Source: an uncultured bacterium (lineage in GTDB: Bacteria > CAIJMQ01). Taken from it: a stretch of DNA of 17,493 nucleotides. This document shows, in pieces, positions 8,169 through 16,230 of the stretch. The stretch spans positions 1-17,493 of the forward strand of contig CAIJMQ010000055.1 of the NCBI GenBank assembly GCA_903821905.1, written 5' to 3'. Both the position numbers and the translations under genes were made by a program. The notes below the pieces were generated by a model. That model was given only the letters and a program-made list of their open reading frames with translations. It ran no database searches and had not been told where the DNA came from. How positions within the stretch are numbered: the first letter of the stretch is position 1; every line of letters begins with the position of its first letter.

Positions 8169-9269
8169 TCAGGACGTTTCTATTTTTTCACTCAACCATT
8201 GATTTACCTTATCCTTCATAAATTGGCTAAAAGTACCATTGAATAATGAATTCTCTTTTCTGGCTATCTGCATTCTATTGCAGTGAGCTTGTATTCGATC
8301 ATATGTTTCCCCAGAACTTGATCCTGGACCATTAACTATTCTCATTTTCTTAATTCTAGGCATATTTTCATTAATCAAATTCAAGATATCATTATCTAAA
8401 GCACTAAAACCAATACACAATACGGTATCTGTCTCTTTTAAATGAGGAATTATTTCGTCAATATGTGCTTGATATACGAAATTATATTCTCCTATTGGAG
8501 CCGTGATAGCAGGATACCAATTACGCAAACGACCTGCTACTGTTCCATCTGGAATAACGTCTGCTTTGACAACTTCTCCTGAGATCAAATTTTCAAAATC
8601 ATCTGGTACCGTTCCTAATTTTATTTCTTCTAAGTTTATAACTCTTGAGTTTGCCTGTGGATCCTTTATTGGCTTACACCAATCTATAGAACCATGTGGT
8701 TTAGTATATTTAAGTTTGATTGACTTTTTGCCTGGTATTACCAAGTCCATATAATTATTAAAATTTTTTAACAGATTAGAGGACGCTGTACTTTTGATAG
8801 CAAAATCCGCTAATAGATCATAATTTAAATTTAGCCATATTACCTGGTCATAATCACTTTCACTTATTTCATCTATTAGCGATTTATAATTTGAAGGTAA
8901 GCCAGGAGTATTAGTAGGAGTATAGTGACGACCTATTTCTTGGAATAATTCGAAAAGATATAAAGGAACAGCCCAAAACTGCTTTCGTTTTGCTGAACTT
9001 TTACTGTTTTTAATTTCCCTGAGAAATCCTTCCAAGTTAGATGCTTCGCCACCGACTCCAAAACGATTATAAAAATCATGTCCAACTTGGGAAGCTATTG
9101 GATGATTTCCTTGACAAAGAGCTGAATATGGTCTAAGAATGCCCGTGTCAAATAAAAATAAATCTTTTGTGAGTGGTGGCTGATAAGTCCTGTTACTAGT
9201 TGGAACCCTCTCTATATTAATAATATCATGGGAAGCACCTGCACCAGTTATAAGAAGCAGATTATTCAT
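8169..9269 (-). CDS. SIR2-like domain protein (standalone)
   Basis: A 366-residue protein with a SIR2-like NAD-binding fold. LLITGAGAS (residues 5-13) is the glycine-rich NAD loop, LNLNYD (146-151) matches the TxNYD-type motif, KPHGSIDW (190-197) carries H192 at the catalytic His position, and VLCIGFSALDND (283-294) is the final strand and loop. This pattern is typical of the SIR2_2-like branch, whose members are often NAD-depleting effectors of anti-phage systems such as Thoeris or DSR, rather than of classical deacetylases with a zinc finger; no CxxC zinc pairs are seen. No second defence gene is adjacent, so a defence role is inference. It starts 32 bases downstream of the alcohol dehydrogenase stop, with no obvious ribosome binding site or promoter of its own. 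Confidence 0.75.
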   Translation of the reverse strand: MNNLLLITGAGASHDIINIERVPTSNRTYQPPLTKDLFLFDTGILRPYSALCQGNHPIASQVGHDFYNRFGVGGEASNLEGFLREIKNSKSSAKRKQFWAVPLYLFELFQEIGRHYTPTNTPGLPSNYKSLIDEISESDYDQVIWLNLNYDLLADFAIKSTASSNLLKNFNNYMDLVIPGKKSIKLKYTKPHGSIDWCKPIKDPQANSRVINLEEIKLGTVPDDFENLISGEVVKADVIPDGTVAGRLRNWYPAITAPIGEYNFVYQAHIDEIIPHLKETDTVLCIGFSALDNDILNLINENMPRIKKMRIVNGPGSSSGETYDRIQAHCNRMQIARKENSLFNGTFSQFMKDKVNQWLSEKIETS

Positions 9270-9301
9270 CTTATTCTAAGTCCATAGTCTTTGGTCTTTT
9301 T

Positions 9302-10495
9302 TCATAACGCCAACTTATATATTCTTGCAATATCGTGTTCTCTGACTTCTACAGGATTAGATTCTATGGGACCTTGCCCGGTCTTCATTGCACTTTGCAC
9401 CATCTCGTTTATTCTTCCTGCATCAACGCCTAATTCTTTAAGCCCTTTATTCATTCCTATCTTTGCAAACAATTCTTTTACAGCTTCTATTGATTTTGAT
9501 GCTTCTTGTTTATTTGCTCCAAAAGCTCTTTTACCCATTGCGCTTGCTGCAAGACAATATTTCTGCCAAACAGTGTTATTGCCATTATCAATATTGAATT
9601 GCATGATAGGTGGGGTTAGGGCGGCGAGGGCAGCACCGTGTGAGATGTTGGGATAATAGGCGCTAATCGGATGAGACATTGCGTGAGGTAATATAACTCG
9701 TGAAGTGGTTATTACAAGCCCGGCATAAGTATCAGCTAAAGCCATACCTTCTCGGCTTCTTAAACTATCTCCGTCTCGGTAAGCTTCTGTTAAATGACTG
9801 AATACAAGTTCAATACCTTTTAAAGCCATATCTTCTGTAATGGGATTGTTTTGTTTGGAAACCAGTCCTTCAAGACAATGTGTCAACACATCAACACCGC
9901 ATTCAGCAGTAAGAGCGGGAGGCATATTAGTTAGAATTTCCAAATCCACTACGGAAAGTTTTGGGAAGATATGTTCGGAATATATCCCAACCTTTTGTTT
10001 TAGCTCAAGATTAGTTATTACGGAAAATCTTGTTACGTGAGAGCCTGTTCCCGAACTGGAAGTTATTGCCACTATGGGAAGTGTTTTGGAAGTTATCGGC
10101 TGTGGAGAGTCATTGGATTGTGAGAATTCCCATATTGGATGAAATTGTTCCTGGCTATGACCTGCGACTATGGCTATAGCTTTTGCCGCATCCATACTTG
10201 AACCACCGCCGAGGCCGATAATTACGTTACTTTTCTTTTCTAAAGCAATTTTTGCGCCTTCATCTACTAATTCAGTTGTTGGATTGGGTGTGCTTTTATT
10301 AAAGACGGTTACTTTTACTGCCGAATTCTGCAGATGTTCCGTTATTTTTTTTAAGAAGCCCAACTGTTCCATACTGTTTCTGCCGGTCACTAATAAGGCA
10401 TTGTTCCCGAGTTTCTTAATCTCTTCTGCTATGTTTCCCAATACGCTTTGCCCGAAAACCAGATTTACTTTTGGTAGATTAAAATTGAAAGCCAT
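9302..10495 (-). CDS. Iron-containing alcohol dehydrogenase
   Basis: A 397-residue group III (iron-type) alcohol dehydrogenase that interconverts an alcohol and an aldehyde or ketone using NAD(P). The N-terminal dinucleotide domain has VIIGLGGGSSMDAAKAIA (about 91-108) and SSSGTGSHVTRFSVI. Metal ligands in the C-terminal helical domain appear to be D202 and H206 (AECGVDVLTHCLEG), H271 (LPHAMSHP) and H286 (ISHGAAL). The substrate cannot be assigned; the family includes 1,3-propanediol, butanol and lactaldehyde enzymes. GGAGGG lies just before the ATG. It is divergent from transaldolase with overlapping promoters, and the SIR2-like gene follows on the same strand. Confidence 0.92.
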   Translation of the reverse strand: MAFNFNLPKVNLVFGQSVLGNIAEEIKKLGNNALLVTGRNSMEQLGFLKKITEHLQNSAVKVTVFNKSTPNPTTELVDEGAKIALEKKSNVIIGLGGGSSMDAAKAIAIVAGHSQEQFHPIWEFSQSNDSPQPITSKTLPIVAITSSSGTGSHVTRFSVITNLELKQKVGIYSEHIFPKLSVVDLEILTNMPPALTAECGVDVLTHCLEGLVSKQNNPITEDMALKGIELVFSHLTEAYRDGDSLRSREGMALADTYAGLVITTSRVILPHAMSHPISAYYPNISHGAALAALTPPIMQFNIDNGNNTVWQKYCLAASAMGKRAFGANKQEASKSIEAVKELFAKIGMNKGLKELGVDAGRINEMVQSAMKTGQGPIESNPVEVREHDIARIYKLAL

Positions 10496-10528
10496 TATAT
10501 TTCCCTCCGTTTATCTATTATCTGCGTA

Positions 10529-10556
10529 TTTTTATCTATTTTTACCTTCAGGTCAA
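10529..10556 (-). promoter_or_regulatory. Promoter of the alcohol dehydrogenase gene
   Basis: On the minus strand: -35 TTGACC (10551-10556), 16 bp, -10 TAAAAA (10529-10534). It overlaps the divergent transaldolase promoter at 10541-10568. Confidence 0.5.
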
Positions 10557-10568
10557 ATTCTGTATAAT
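10541..10568 (+). promoter_or_regulatory. Promoter of the transaldolase gene
   Basis: -35 TTTACC (10541-10546), 16 bp, -10 TATAAT (10563-10568). The spacer contains the -35 of the opposite promoter. The start codon is at 10593, preceded by a GGGGG-type ribosome binding site. Confidence 0.6.
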
Positions 10569-10592
10569 AACGAGATAAAAATAGGGGGTAAT

Positions 10593-11669
10593 ATGACGAT
10601 GTTGCATGAGTTAAAAAAAGCAGGACAATCTCCGTGGTATGACAATATCACAAGGGAACTTCTTGTTTCGGGTGGGCTGAAGGGACTTATAGATAAGGGT
10701 ATTTTGGGGTTAACTTCTAATCCGACTATATTTCAGAAAGCATTAACTTCTCCTTTATATAAAAAGCAGCTTGAGGAACTTAAGGCGCAAAAGATTGGCA
10801 CATTTCAAGCATACGAGAAATTGGTTTTCAAGGATATTTTAGATGCGGCGAAATGTTTTGAAGGTGTTTATAAATCAAGCAATAAAGCGGATGGATATGT
10901 CAGCATAGAGGTTTCTCCGCATTATGCCTACGATACCCAAAAGACAATAGAAGAAGCAAAGAGAACATTTGCGACTCTGAACCGTCCCAATGTAATGATA
11001 AAGATTCCTGCCACTAAAGAAGGAGTGCCTGCAATAAAAGAAGTCATTGCTTTGGGTATAAACGTAAATGCAACATTGATATTTTCCATATCCCAATACG
11101 AAAAGACAGCTAATGCATATATAGAAGGGCTCCAGAAACGCGCTTCTGAAGGAAAAGATTTATCAGGTATTCATTCTGTCGCCAGCGTATTTGTATCAAG
11201 AGTGGATACTGATATTGATAAGACTTTAGATGCTAAGGGAAACAAATCCTTACGGGGACTTGCAGCTGTTGCTAATTCTAAGATAATTTATAAAAAATTC
11301 AAAGAGATATTTTATTCTGAAAAGTTTAAGAAGTTACAAGACAAAGGCGCTAATATGCAAAGAGTTCTCTGGGCTTCAACTTCTTCTAAAGACCCCGCTT
11401 ATTCAAAGATTAAGTATGTTGAAGAATTGATTGGTCCTGATACAGTAAATACTATGCCAGGAGAAACCGTTGAGGCTTTTCTTCAATCTGAGAAGGTGAG
11501 AACTACTGTGGAAGAAAACTTAGAAGGTGCAAAAAGAGCTATTGAAAGTTTAAAGAAAGAAGGGATATCTGTTGATGAAGTATGCGATAAACTTCAAACT
11601 GTAGGGGTGCAAAAGTTTATTGAATCATTCAATTCACTGATAGATTCCATCGCTAAAAGTATTGTATAG
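10593..11669 (+). CDS. tal: Transaldolase
   Basis: Transaldolase of the non-oxidative pentose phosphate pathway; it moves a dihydroxyacetone unit between sugar phosphates through a Schiff base. The 358-residue length fits the longer transaldolase group (the form sometimes fused to phosphoglucose isomerase), not the ~220-residue TalC type. LGLTSNPTIFQKAL (38-51) is the first signature; VSIEVSPHYAYDT follows, and PNVMIKIPAT carries the Schiff-base lysine K137. VASVFVSRVDTDID and RVLWASTSSKDPAYSK are also characteristic. The ATG at 10593 is chosen for the AGGGGG ribosome binding site and the promoter just upstream; the longer in-frame extension to 10170 runs antisense through the dehydrogenase gene. 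The last 17 bases overlap the convergent acylphosphatase gene. Confidence 0.95.
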   Translation: MTMLHELKKAGQSPWYDNITRELLVSGGLKGLIDKGILGLTSNPTIFQKALTSPLYKKQLEELKAQKIGTFQAYEKLVFKDILDAAKCFEGVYKSSNKADGYVSIEVSPHYAYDTQKTIEEAKRTFATLNRPNVMIKIPATKEGVPAIKEVIALGINVNATLIFSISQYEKTANAYIEGLQKRASEGKDLSGIHSVASVFVSRVDTDIDKTLDAKGNKSLRGLAAVANSKIIYKKFKEIFYSEKFKKLQDKGANMQRVLWASTSSKDPAYSKIKYVEELIGPDTVNTMPGETVEAFLQSEKVRTTVEENLEGAKRAIESLKKEGISVDEVCDKLQTVGVQKFIESFNSLIDSIAKSIV

Positions 11670-11934
11670 AGAAAGTTTTAAATTCACCTGTGTATTCTTC
11701 CCAATTAACTTCTACATTCTTTACTACTGCACCTGGAGGGCCGTGATGCGACCATTCTATGACCTTATCAACGTTTTCTTTATTCCCTTCTAACACGGCT
11801 TCCACTTTACCATCAGTTCTGTTTTTAGCCCATCCTGTAATGCCAAACTCAGAAGCTACCTGTTCCATAGTGGAACGGAAAAACACTCCCTGTACTTTAC
11901 CTGAAATAATTAGGTTTGCTCTTACTTTTGCCAT
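11653..11934 (-). CDS. acyP: Acylphosphatase
   Basis: A 93-residue acylphosphatase, the usual single-domain length; it hydrolyses carboxyl-phosphate bonds such as those in acetyl phosphate or 1,3-bisphosphoglycerate. GKVQGVFFRSTMEQVA contains the phosphate-binding loop and catalytic R20. GWAKNRTDGKVEAVLEG contains catalytic N38. HHGPPGAVVKNVEV is the typical C-terminal strand region. The 3' end overlaps transaldolase by 17 bases in convergent orientation. It has a consensus -35 and a predicted leader of only about 8 bases, without a Shine-Dalgarno. Confidence 0.95.
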   Translation of the reverse strand: MAKVRANLIISGKVQGVFFRSTMEQVASEFGITGWAKNRTDGKVEAVLEGNKENVDKVIEWSHHGPPGAVVKNVEVNWEEYTGEFKTFSIQYF

Positions 11935-11948
11935 GTTTATCTGTAGTT

Positions 11949-11977
11949 AAAATAGCAACATGCTTTTAATATGTCAA
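11949..11977 (-). promoter_or_regulatory. acyP promoter with perfect -35
   Basis: On the minus strand: TTGACA (11972-11977), 17 bp, TATTTT (11949-11954), then 14 bases to the ATG. Transcription would start near 11942, leaving roughly 8 untranslated bases. Confidence 0.6.
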
Positions 11978-11994
11978 TATAGTATGACTTTTTA

Positions 11995-12000
11995 TATAAT
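11995..12000 (+). promoter_or_regulatory. -10 element of the pfkB-family kinase promoter
   Basis: TATAAT on plus, 26 bases before the TTG start. The -35 position at 17 bp spacing (TGTCAA) is poor and coincides with the -35 of the divergent acyP promoter. Confidence 0.4.
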
Positions 12001-12014
12001 AGTTTTGATAACAA

Positions 12015-12020
12015 AAGGAG
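12015..12020 (+). promoter_or_regulatory. Ribosome binding site supporting a TTG start
   Basis: AAGGAG, 6 bases before TTG at 12027. It fixes the start of the PfkB-family kinase at a non-ATG codon. Confidence 0.75.
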
Positions 12021-12026
12021 AAAAAC

Positions 12027-12965
12027 TTGATTCTTACTGTTACACTTAATCCATGCATAGATAAAACTATTATTGTAGAGAAATTTTCTTTTAATGAAGT
12101 TGTTAGAGCTAAAAGTTCAACTGATTTTGCAGGTGGGAAAGGTATAAATGTATCCAGGATAATCAAAATCTGGGGAGGAGAGACTTTAGCGACAGGTTTT
12201 CTTGGTGGGTCTGAAGGTGAATGGATAAAAAGTCAGTTGTATAAAGAAAAAATACAAAACGATTTTGTCCCGATAAAAGATAAAACAAGAACCAACCTCA
12301 CAATTCTGGATATACACAGTAAAAAAGAAATTCACATTGTTCAGCCGGGTCCATCTATTACTAACAAAGAGGTAGAAGTATTAATTAAAAAGTTAAAGAG
12401 GCTTGTAAGAAAAGTGGAGATTGTCGTGTTTTCGGGAAGTGTTCCGAGAGGAATTGCTCCTGATATATATGCTCGACTTATAAGGATTGTTAAGAAAGAA
12501 AAAGAGGGAATTATTACAGTTCTTGATACAAGCGGTGAACCCTTACGATATGGATTTGAAGAGAAGCCTTTTATTGTGAAGCCAAATGCAGAAGAAACAG
12601 AGTTTCTTGTGGGAGAAAAGATAAATTCTCTCAAGAAAGCTTCACAAATAATTAAATTTTTCTTGAGAGAGGGCATCCGTTTTCCAATTATCTCTATGGG
12701 CAAAAAAGGAATTGTTGCTTCCTATAAAGGAGAAATATATGAAGCAATCCATCCTAAAATAAAATCTCTTTATACGGTGGGGTCCGGTGATTCATTTTTA
12801 GGAGGAATTCTTTTCGCTTTTAATCAGGGGAGGAATATGAAAGATTCACTTAAAGTTGGTGTTAGTTGTGGTATAGCAAATTCAATGACTAAAGGAACTG
12901 ATTTCATTAAGAAATCGGATATTAATAGGTTTTATAAAACAATAAAGATAAATAATGTAGATTAA
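12027..12965 (+). CDS. PfkB-family sugar-phosphate kinase, 1-phosphofructokinase type
   Basis: A 312-residue ribokinase-fold kinase that most resembles FruK/LacC, which phosphorylate fructose 1-phosphate or tagatose 6-phosphate with ATP. The N-terminus ILTVTLNPCIDKTI is the hallmark of this branch. GGKGINVSR (36-44) binds substrate, VVFSGSVPRG is conserved, DTSG (167-170) and KPNAEE (185-190) are the middle signatures, and VGSGDSFLGG (251-260) holds the anion hole and catalytic base D255. Some members are 6-phosphofructokinases (PfkB), so the exact substrate is uncertain and no PTS or fru gene is adjacent. It starts with TTG behind a good AAGGAG. trpB follows 41 bases after the stop, from its own promoter. 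Confidence 0.88.
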   Translation: MILTVTLNPCIDKTIIVEKFSFNEVVRAKSSTDFAGGKGINVSRIIKIWGGETLATGFLGGSEGEWIKSQLYKEKIQNDFVPIKDKTRTNLTILDIHSKKEIHIVQPGPSITNKEVEVLIKKLKRLVRKVEIVVFSGSVPRGIAPDIYARLIRIVKKEKEGIITVLDTSGEPLRYGFEEKPFIVKPNAEETEFLVGEKINSLKKASQIIKFFLREGIRFPIISMGKKGIVASYKGEIYEAIHPKIKSLYTVGSGDSFLGGILFAFNQGRNMKDSLKVGVSCGIANSMTKGTDFIKKSDINRFYKTIKINNVD

Positions 12966-12970
12966 GAGTT

Positions 12971-12999
12971 TTGCGATGCAATCTAATTTAAGATAAAAT
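12971..12999 (+). promoter_or_regulatory. trpBA promoter placing the start site at the ATG
   Basis: -35 TTGCGA (12971-12976), 17 bp, -10 TAAAAT (12994-12999), then 7 bases to the trpB ATG at 13007. No Shine-Dalgarno lies in the gap. It begins just 5 bases after the kinase stop codon. Confidence 0.65.
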
Positions 13000-13006
13000 T
13001 ACAAAC

Positions 13007-14197
13007 ATGAAAAACATTTTGCCTGATATAAAAGGTCACTGGGGAAAATTTGGCGGCAAATTTGTTCCCGAGACACTCATGAGTGCTCTTGAAGAGTTGT
13101 CTTGTGCTTATGATGAAGCAACAAAGGACAAAAAATTCAATGAGGAACTGGATTACTATCTAAAGCAATATGCAGGAAGACCCACTCCGCTATATTATGC
13201 GGAAAGGTTCAGCAAAAAAGTGGGAGTAAAAGTATATATCAAAAGAGAAGATTTACTTCATACCGGTGCTCATAAAATCAACAATACGATAGGTCAAGCT
13301 CTTTTAGCCAGACGGATGGGAAAGAAAAGACTTATAGCTGAGACTGGTGCCGGTCAACACGGCGTAGCAACTGCGACTGTAGCTGCACTTTTTGGATTGC
13401 CGTGTGATGTTTATATGGGGGAAGATGATATAAAAAGACAGAAGTTGAATGTATTTAAAATGAAACTCTTGGGGGCAAAAGTTGTTCCCGTAAAAACAGG
13501 GAGCAAGACTTTAAAAGATGCCATTAATGAAGCTCTTAGAGATTGGGTAACAAATGTAAAAACAACCTATTATCTTTTAGGTTCGGTAGTTGGTCCTTCT
13601 CCGTATCCGGTTATCGTCCGTGATTTTCAGTCGGTGATAGGAGAAGAAACAAAAAGACAAATCCGTAAACTGGAAGGTCGGTTGCCTGATTATGTCGTTG
13701 CCTGTGTCGGCGGTGGTAGTAACTCAATAGGTATGTTTTATCCCTTTTTCCAAGAAAGGAATGTTAAGTTGATAGGAGTAGAAGCCGGGGGACTTGGACT
13801 TGCATCAGGTAAACACGGAGCCTCCTTATGCAAAGGTAGTGAAGGTGTTCTTCACGGTGCGCGGACTTATATTCTGCAAGATAAAGATGGACAAATTGCT
13901 CCGACACATTCTATAGCTCCTGGGCTTGATTATTCAGGAGTTGGGCCTGAACATTCATATTTGAAACAGACGGGTAGAGCATCTTATTATGCAGTGAAGG
14001 ATAAGGATGCACTTAATGCTTTTTTTATGCTTTCACGTCTTGAAGGTATACTTCCAGCCTTAGAATCATCCCATGCTGTAGCTTGGGTTAATAATTTTTC
14101 TTCCAATTTCAAAAAAGACGATGTAGTTGTTGTTAATCTTTCAGGACGCGGTGATAAGGATGTTGATATTGTGGGAAGTTATATTAAGGAGAAATAA
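13007..14197 (+). CDS. trpB: Tryptophan synthase beta chain
   Basis: The PLP-dependent subunit that joins indole with serine to make tryptophan. It is 396 residues, the normal TrpB1 length. The start [17 protein letters not shown] is typical; [11 protein letters not shown] and [15 protein letters not shown] follow, with PLP lysine K90. [20 protein letters not shown] carries the catalytic Glu, [15 protein letters not shown] binds the PLP phosphate, and [24 protein letters not shown] and NLSGRGDKD complete the family set. It is the canonical TrpA-partner form, not the TrpB2 type. The stop codon overlaps the trpA start by one base, indicating translational coupling. No trpC, trpF, trpD or trpE is in the window. 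Confidence 0.98.
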   Translation: MKNILPDIKGHWGKFGGKFVPETLMSALEELSCAYDEATKDKKFNEELDYYLKQYAGRPTPLYYAERFSKKVGVKVYIKREDLLHTGAHKINNTIGQALLARRMGKKRLIAETGAGQHGVATATVAALFGLPCDVYMGEDDIKRQKLNVFKMKLLGAKVVPVKTGSKTLKDAINEALRDWVTNVKTTYYLLGSVVGPSPYPVIVRDFQSVIGEETKRQIRKLEGRLPDYVVACVGGGSNSIGMFYPFFQERNVKLIGVEAGGLGLASGKHGASLCKGSEGVLHGARTYILQDKDGQIAPTHSIAPGLDYSGVGPEHSYLKQTGRASYYAVKDKDALNAFFMLSRLEGILPALESSHAVAWVNNFSSNFKKDDVVVVNLSGRGDKDVDIVGSYIKEK

Positions 14198-14997
14198 TGT
14201 CGAGAATAGAGAATAAATGGAAAGAGTTGAGAAAGAAGAATTTAAAAGCATTCATTGCATTTATTACCGCAGGAGATCCTTCCCTGGAATATACTTATAA
14301 GCTCGTTTTAGAATTGGAAAAACAAGGAGCAGATATTGTTGAATTGGGTATTCCTTTCTCTGACCCAATAGCAGATGGGCCCATAATCCAGGCTTCTTCT
14401 GGGCGTGCGATTGAAAAAGGAGTAAATTTAAACAAGATTTTCCATTTAGTAAAAGACCTAAGAAAAAAGACCGATATCCCGATTGTTTTTTTATCCTACT
14501 ATAATCCCATTTTTCATTACGGAGTGGGAAAATTTGTTGAGGATGCTACCCAATCGGGTGTTGACGGAGTTATAGTGGCTGACCTTCCGCCGGAAGAAGC
14601 AAAAGAAATAAAAATGTTTTCTGTTAAGAAAGGACTGGATACAATTTTCTTGGCAGCGCCTACGTCATCAACTCAGAGGTTGCATAAAGTAGCAGAAGCT
14701 TCTACTGGATTTATATATTGTGTGTCTGTTGCTGGAGTAACTGGGGTGAGAAATTCATTGGCACAGTCTTTAAAGAAAAGAGTTGAGGATATTAAGAAGA
14801 TAACAGATAAGCCAGTAGCGGTAGGTTTTGGTGTGTCAAATTCTAAAACCGCAGAATGGGTGGCTTCATTTGCCGACGGTGTGATTATTGGAAGTGCAAT
14901 AGTAAAAATCATACAGGATAATCTTGAAGGGAAGGATTTAGTAAATAAAGTAGGTGAGATAGTCAAAGGTTTAGCATCAGCTGTCCACAGAGTATAA
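14197..14997 (+). CDS. trpA: Tryptophan synthase alpha chain
   Basis: The TIM-barrel subunit that cleaves indole-3-glycerol phosphate to indole and glyceraldehyde 3-phosphate; indole passes through a tunnel to TrpB. It is 266 residues, the family norm. Catalytic E49 (DIVELGIPFSDP) and D60 (PIADGPIIQ) fall at exactly the classical positions. FLSYYNPIFHYG, GVDGVIVADLPPEE, FLAAPTSS, YCVSVAGVTGVR and GFGVSNSKT are all present. AAGGAG at the trpB end serves as ribosome binding site, and the ATG overlaps the trpB stop by one base. A glycosyltransferase gene follows after 7 bases, probably on the same transcript. Confidence 0.98.
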   Translation: MSRIENKWKELRKKNLKAFIAFITAGDPSLEYTYKLVLELEKQGADIVELGIPFSDPIADGPIIQASSGRAIEKGVNLNKIFHLVKDLRKKTDIPIVFLSYYNPIFHYGVGKFVEDATQSGVDGVIVADLPPEEAKEIKMFSVKKGLDTIFLAAPTSSTQRLHKVAEASTGFIYCVSVAGVTGVRNSLAQSLKKRVEDIKKITDKPVAVGFGVSNSKTAEWVASFADGVIIGSAIVKIIQDNLEGKDLVNKVGEIVKGLASAVHRV

Positions 14998-15004
14998 CCT
15001 GTGT

Positions 15005-16114
15005 ATGATAAAAAGATGTCGTATAGTTTATCTCATCACTGACCTTGATGTTGGCGGAGCCGAAAACTCGCTTTATCAACTAGTCACCCATCTTGATACA
15101 AAGAAATTCTCTCCCATAGTTTATTCATTGAGCTGTGAAGGTAAAATAGCAGATAAATTAAGGAATAAGGGGATAGAAGTTGTCTGTCTTGGTGCAAAGA
15201 ATAAATTTGATATTACGGTTTTCTTTAAACTAATAAAACTTCTTAATCGCCAAAAACCGCATATTCTCCACACATATCTTTTTCATGCCAATTTTTTAGG
15301 AAGAATAGCGGGCCGTATTGCAGGTGTCCCAATTATAATCTCTTCTGTCAGGACTATGGAGAAACAAAAATGGCATCACGTTTATCTTGATATGCTTACT
15401 TGCTGGATGGTGGACAAGGAGGTGTGTGTATCTAAAGATGTTGAGGGATTTGTTAGAAAATATGCAAAAGTTCCTGCTCATAAACTAATCACCATATATA
15501 ATGGAATAGACTTTAAGGATATAAGTATTGCTAAAAATATAGAGGATAAGAAGAAAGAGCTATCAATAAATCAATTTAATCCTATAATTGGCACTGTTGG
15601 CCATTTAACTGTAGCTAAGGGAGTAGTTTATCTATTAAAGGCCTTCCAATTAGTTTTGGAAGATTTTCCTAATGCTTGTCTTTTGGTTGTAGGAGATGGA
15701 CCTCAAGAAAAAGAATTAAAGAAATCAGCTTTAGAATTAAACATTGTACCTTCAGTTAAATTTTTAGGATTCAGGGAAGATGCAATAGATATAATGAATG
15801 TAATGGATGTTTTTGTACTGCCGTCTCTTTGGGAAGGTATGCCAAATGTAGTTCTTGAAGCTTACGCTTTAGGTAAACCCGTAGTGTCAACGCGGGTAGG
15901 AGGGACTGAAGAAATAATTAAAGATGGAGAAACCGGCTTCTTGGTTTCACCTAAAGATTGGAGAAACCTTGCCAAATGTATAAAATCACTTATTAAAGAT
16001 ACAGAGATGAAAGAAAGATTTGGTTTTAAAGGCAAAGAATTTGTAAGCAAAAATTTCTCTTTGGAGAAAATGGTAAAAGCTACTGAAAAACTATACGAAA
16101 AGTTAATTAATTGA
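15005..16114 (+). CDS. GT4-family glycosyltransferase
   Basis: A 369-residue GT-B-fold retaining glycosyltransferase, probably adding a sugar to a lipid-linked or surface glycan at the cytoplasmic face. The N-terminal half begins YLITDLDVGGAENSLYQLV, the acceptor-domain hallmark. The C-terminal half has IGTVGHLTVAKGVVYLLKAF, LLVVGDGPQEKELKK, VKFLGFRED and the EX7E motif EGMPNVVLE with E277 and E285. Donor and acceptor cannot be assigned. It has no clear ribosome binding site and starts 7 bases after trpA, so translation may depend on readthrough from trpA. With gmhA elsewhere in the window it fits an outer-envelope polysaccharide pathway. Confidence 0.93.
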   Translation: MIKRCRIVYLITDLDVGGAENSLYQLVTHLDTKKFSPIVYSLSCEGKIADKLRNKGIEVVCLGAKNKFDITVFFKLIKLLNRQKPHILHTYLFHANFLGRIAGRIAGVPIIISSVRTMEKQKWHHVYLDMLTCWMVDKEVCVSKDVEGFVRKYAKVPAHKLITIYNGIDFKDISIAKNIEDKKKELSINQFNPIIGTVGHLTVAKGVVYLLKAFQLVLEDFPNACLLVVGDGPQEKELKKSALELNIVPSVKFLGFREDAIDIMNVMDVFVLPSLWEGMPNVVLEAYALGKPVVSTRVGGTEEIIKDGETGFLVSPKDWRNLAKCIKSLIKDTEMKERFGFKGKEFVSKNFSLEKMVKATEKLYEKLIN

Positions 16115-16230
16115 TAGAGTAGCAGTAATCCTTATGTTTTCATTGGTCTTTTATGTAATAATTTTCTTTAGCAAGTGTATAACTGAAGACAATAGAATGT
16201 TCTAGCAGACAGTTTTTAAAAAACTAAGAT

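Noticed and set aside
10170-10592. 141-residue N-terminal extension of transaldolase
   Set aside because: It runs antisense through the dehydrogenase gene; promoter and ribosome binding site lie just before 10593.
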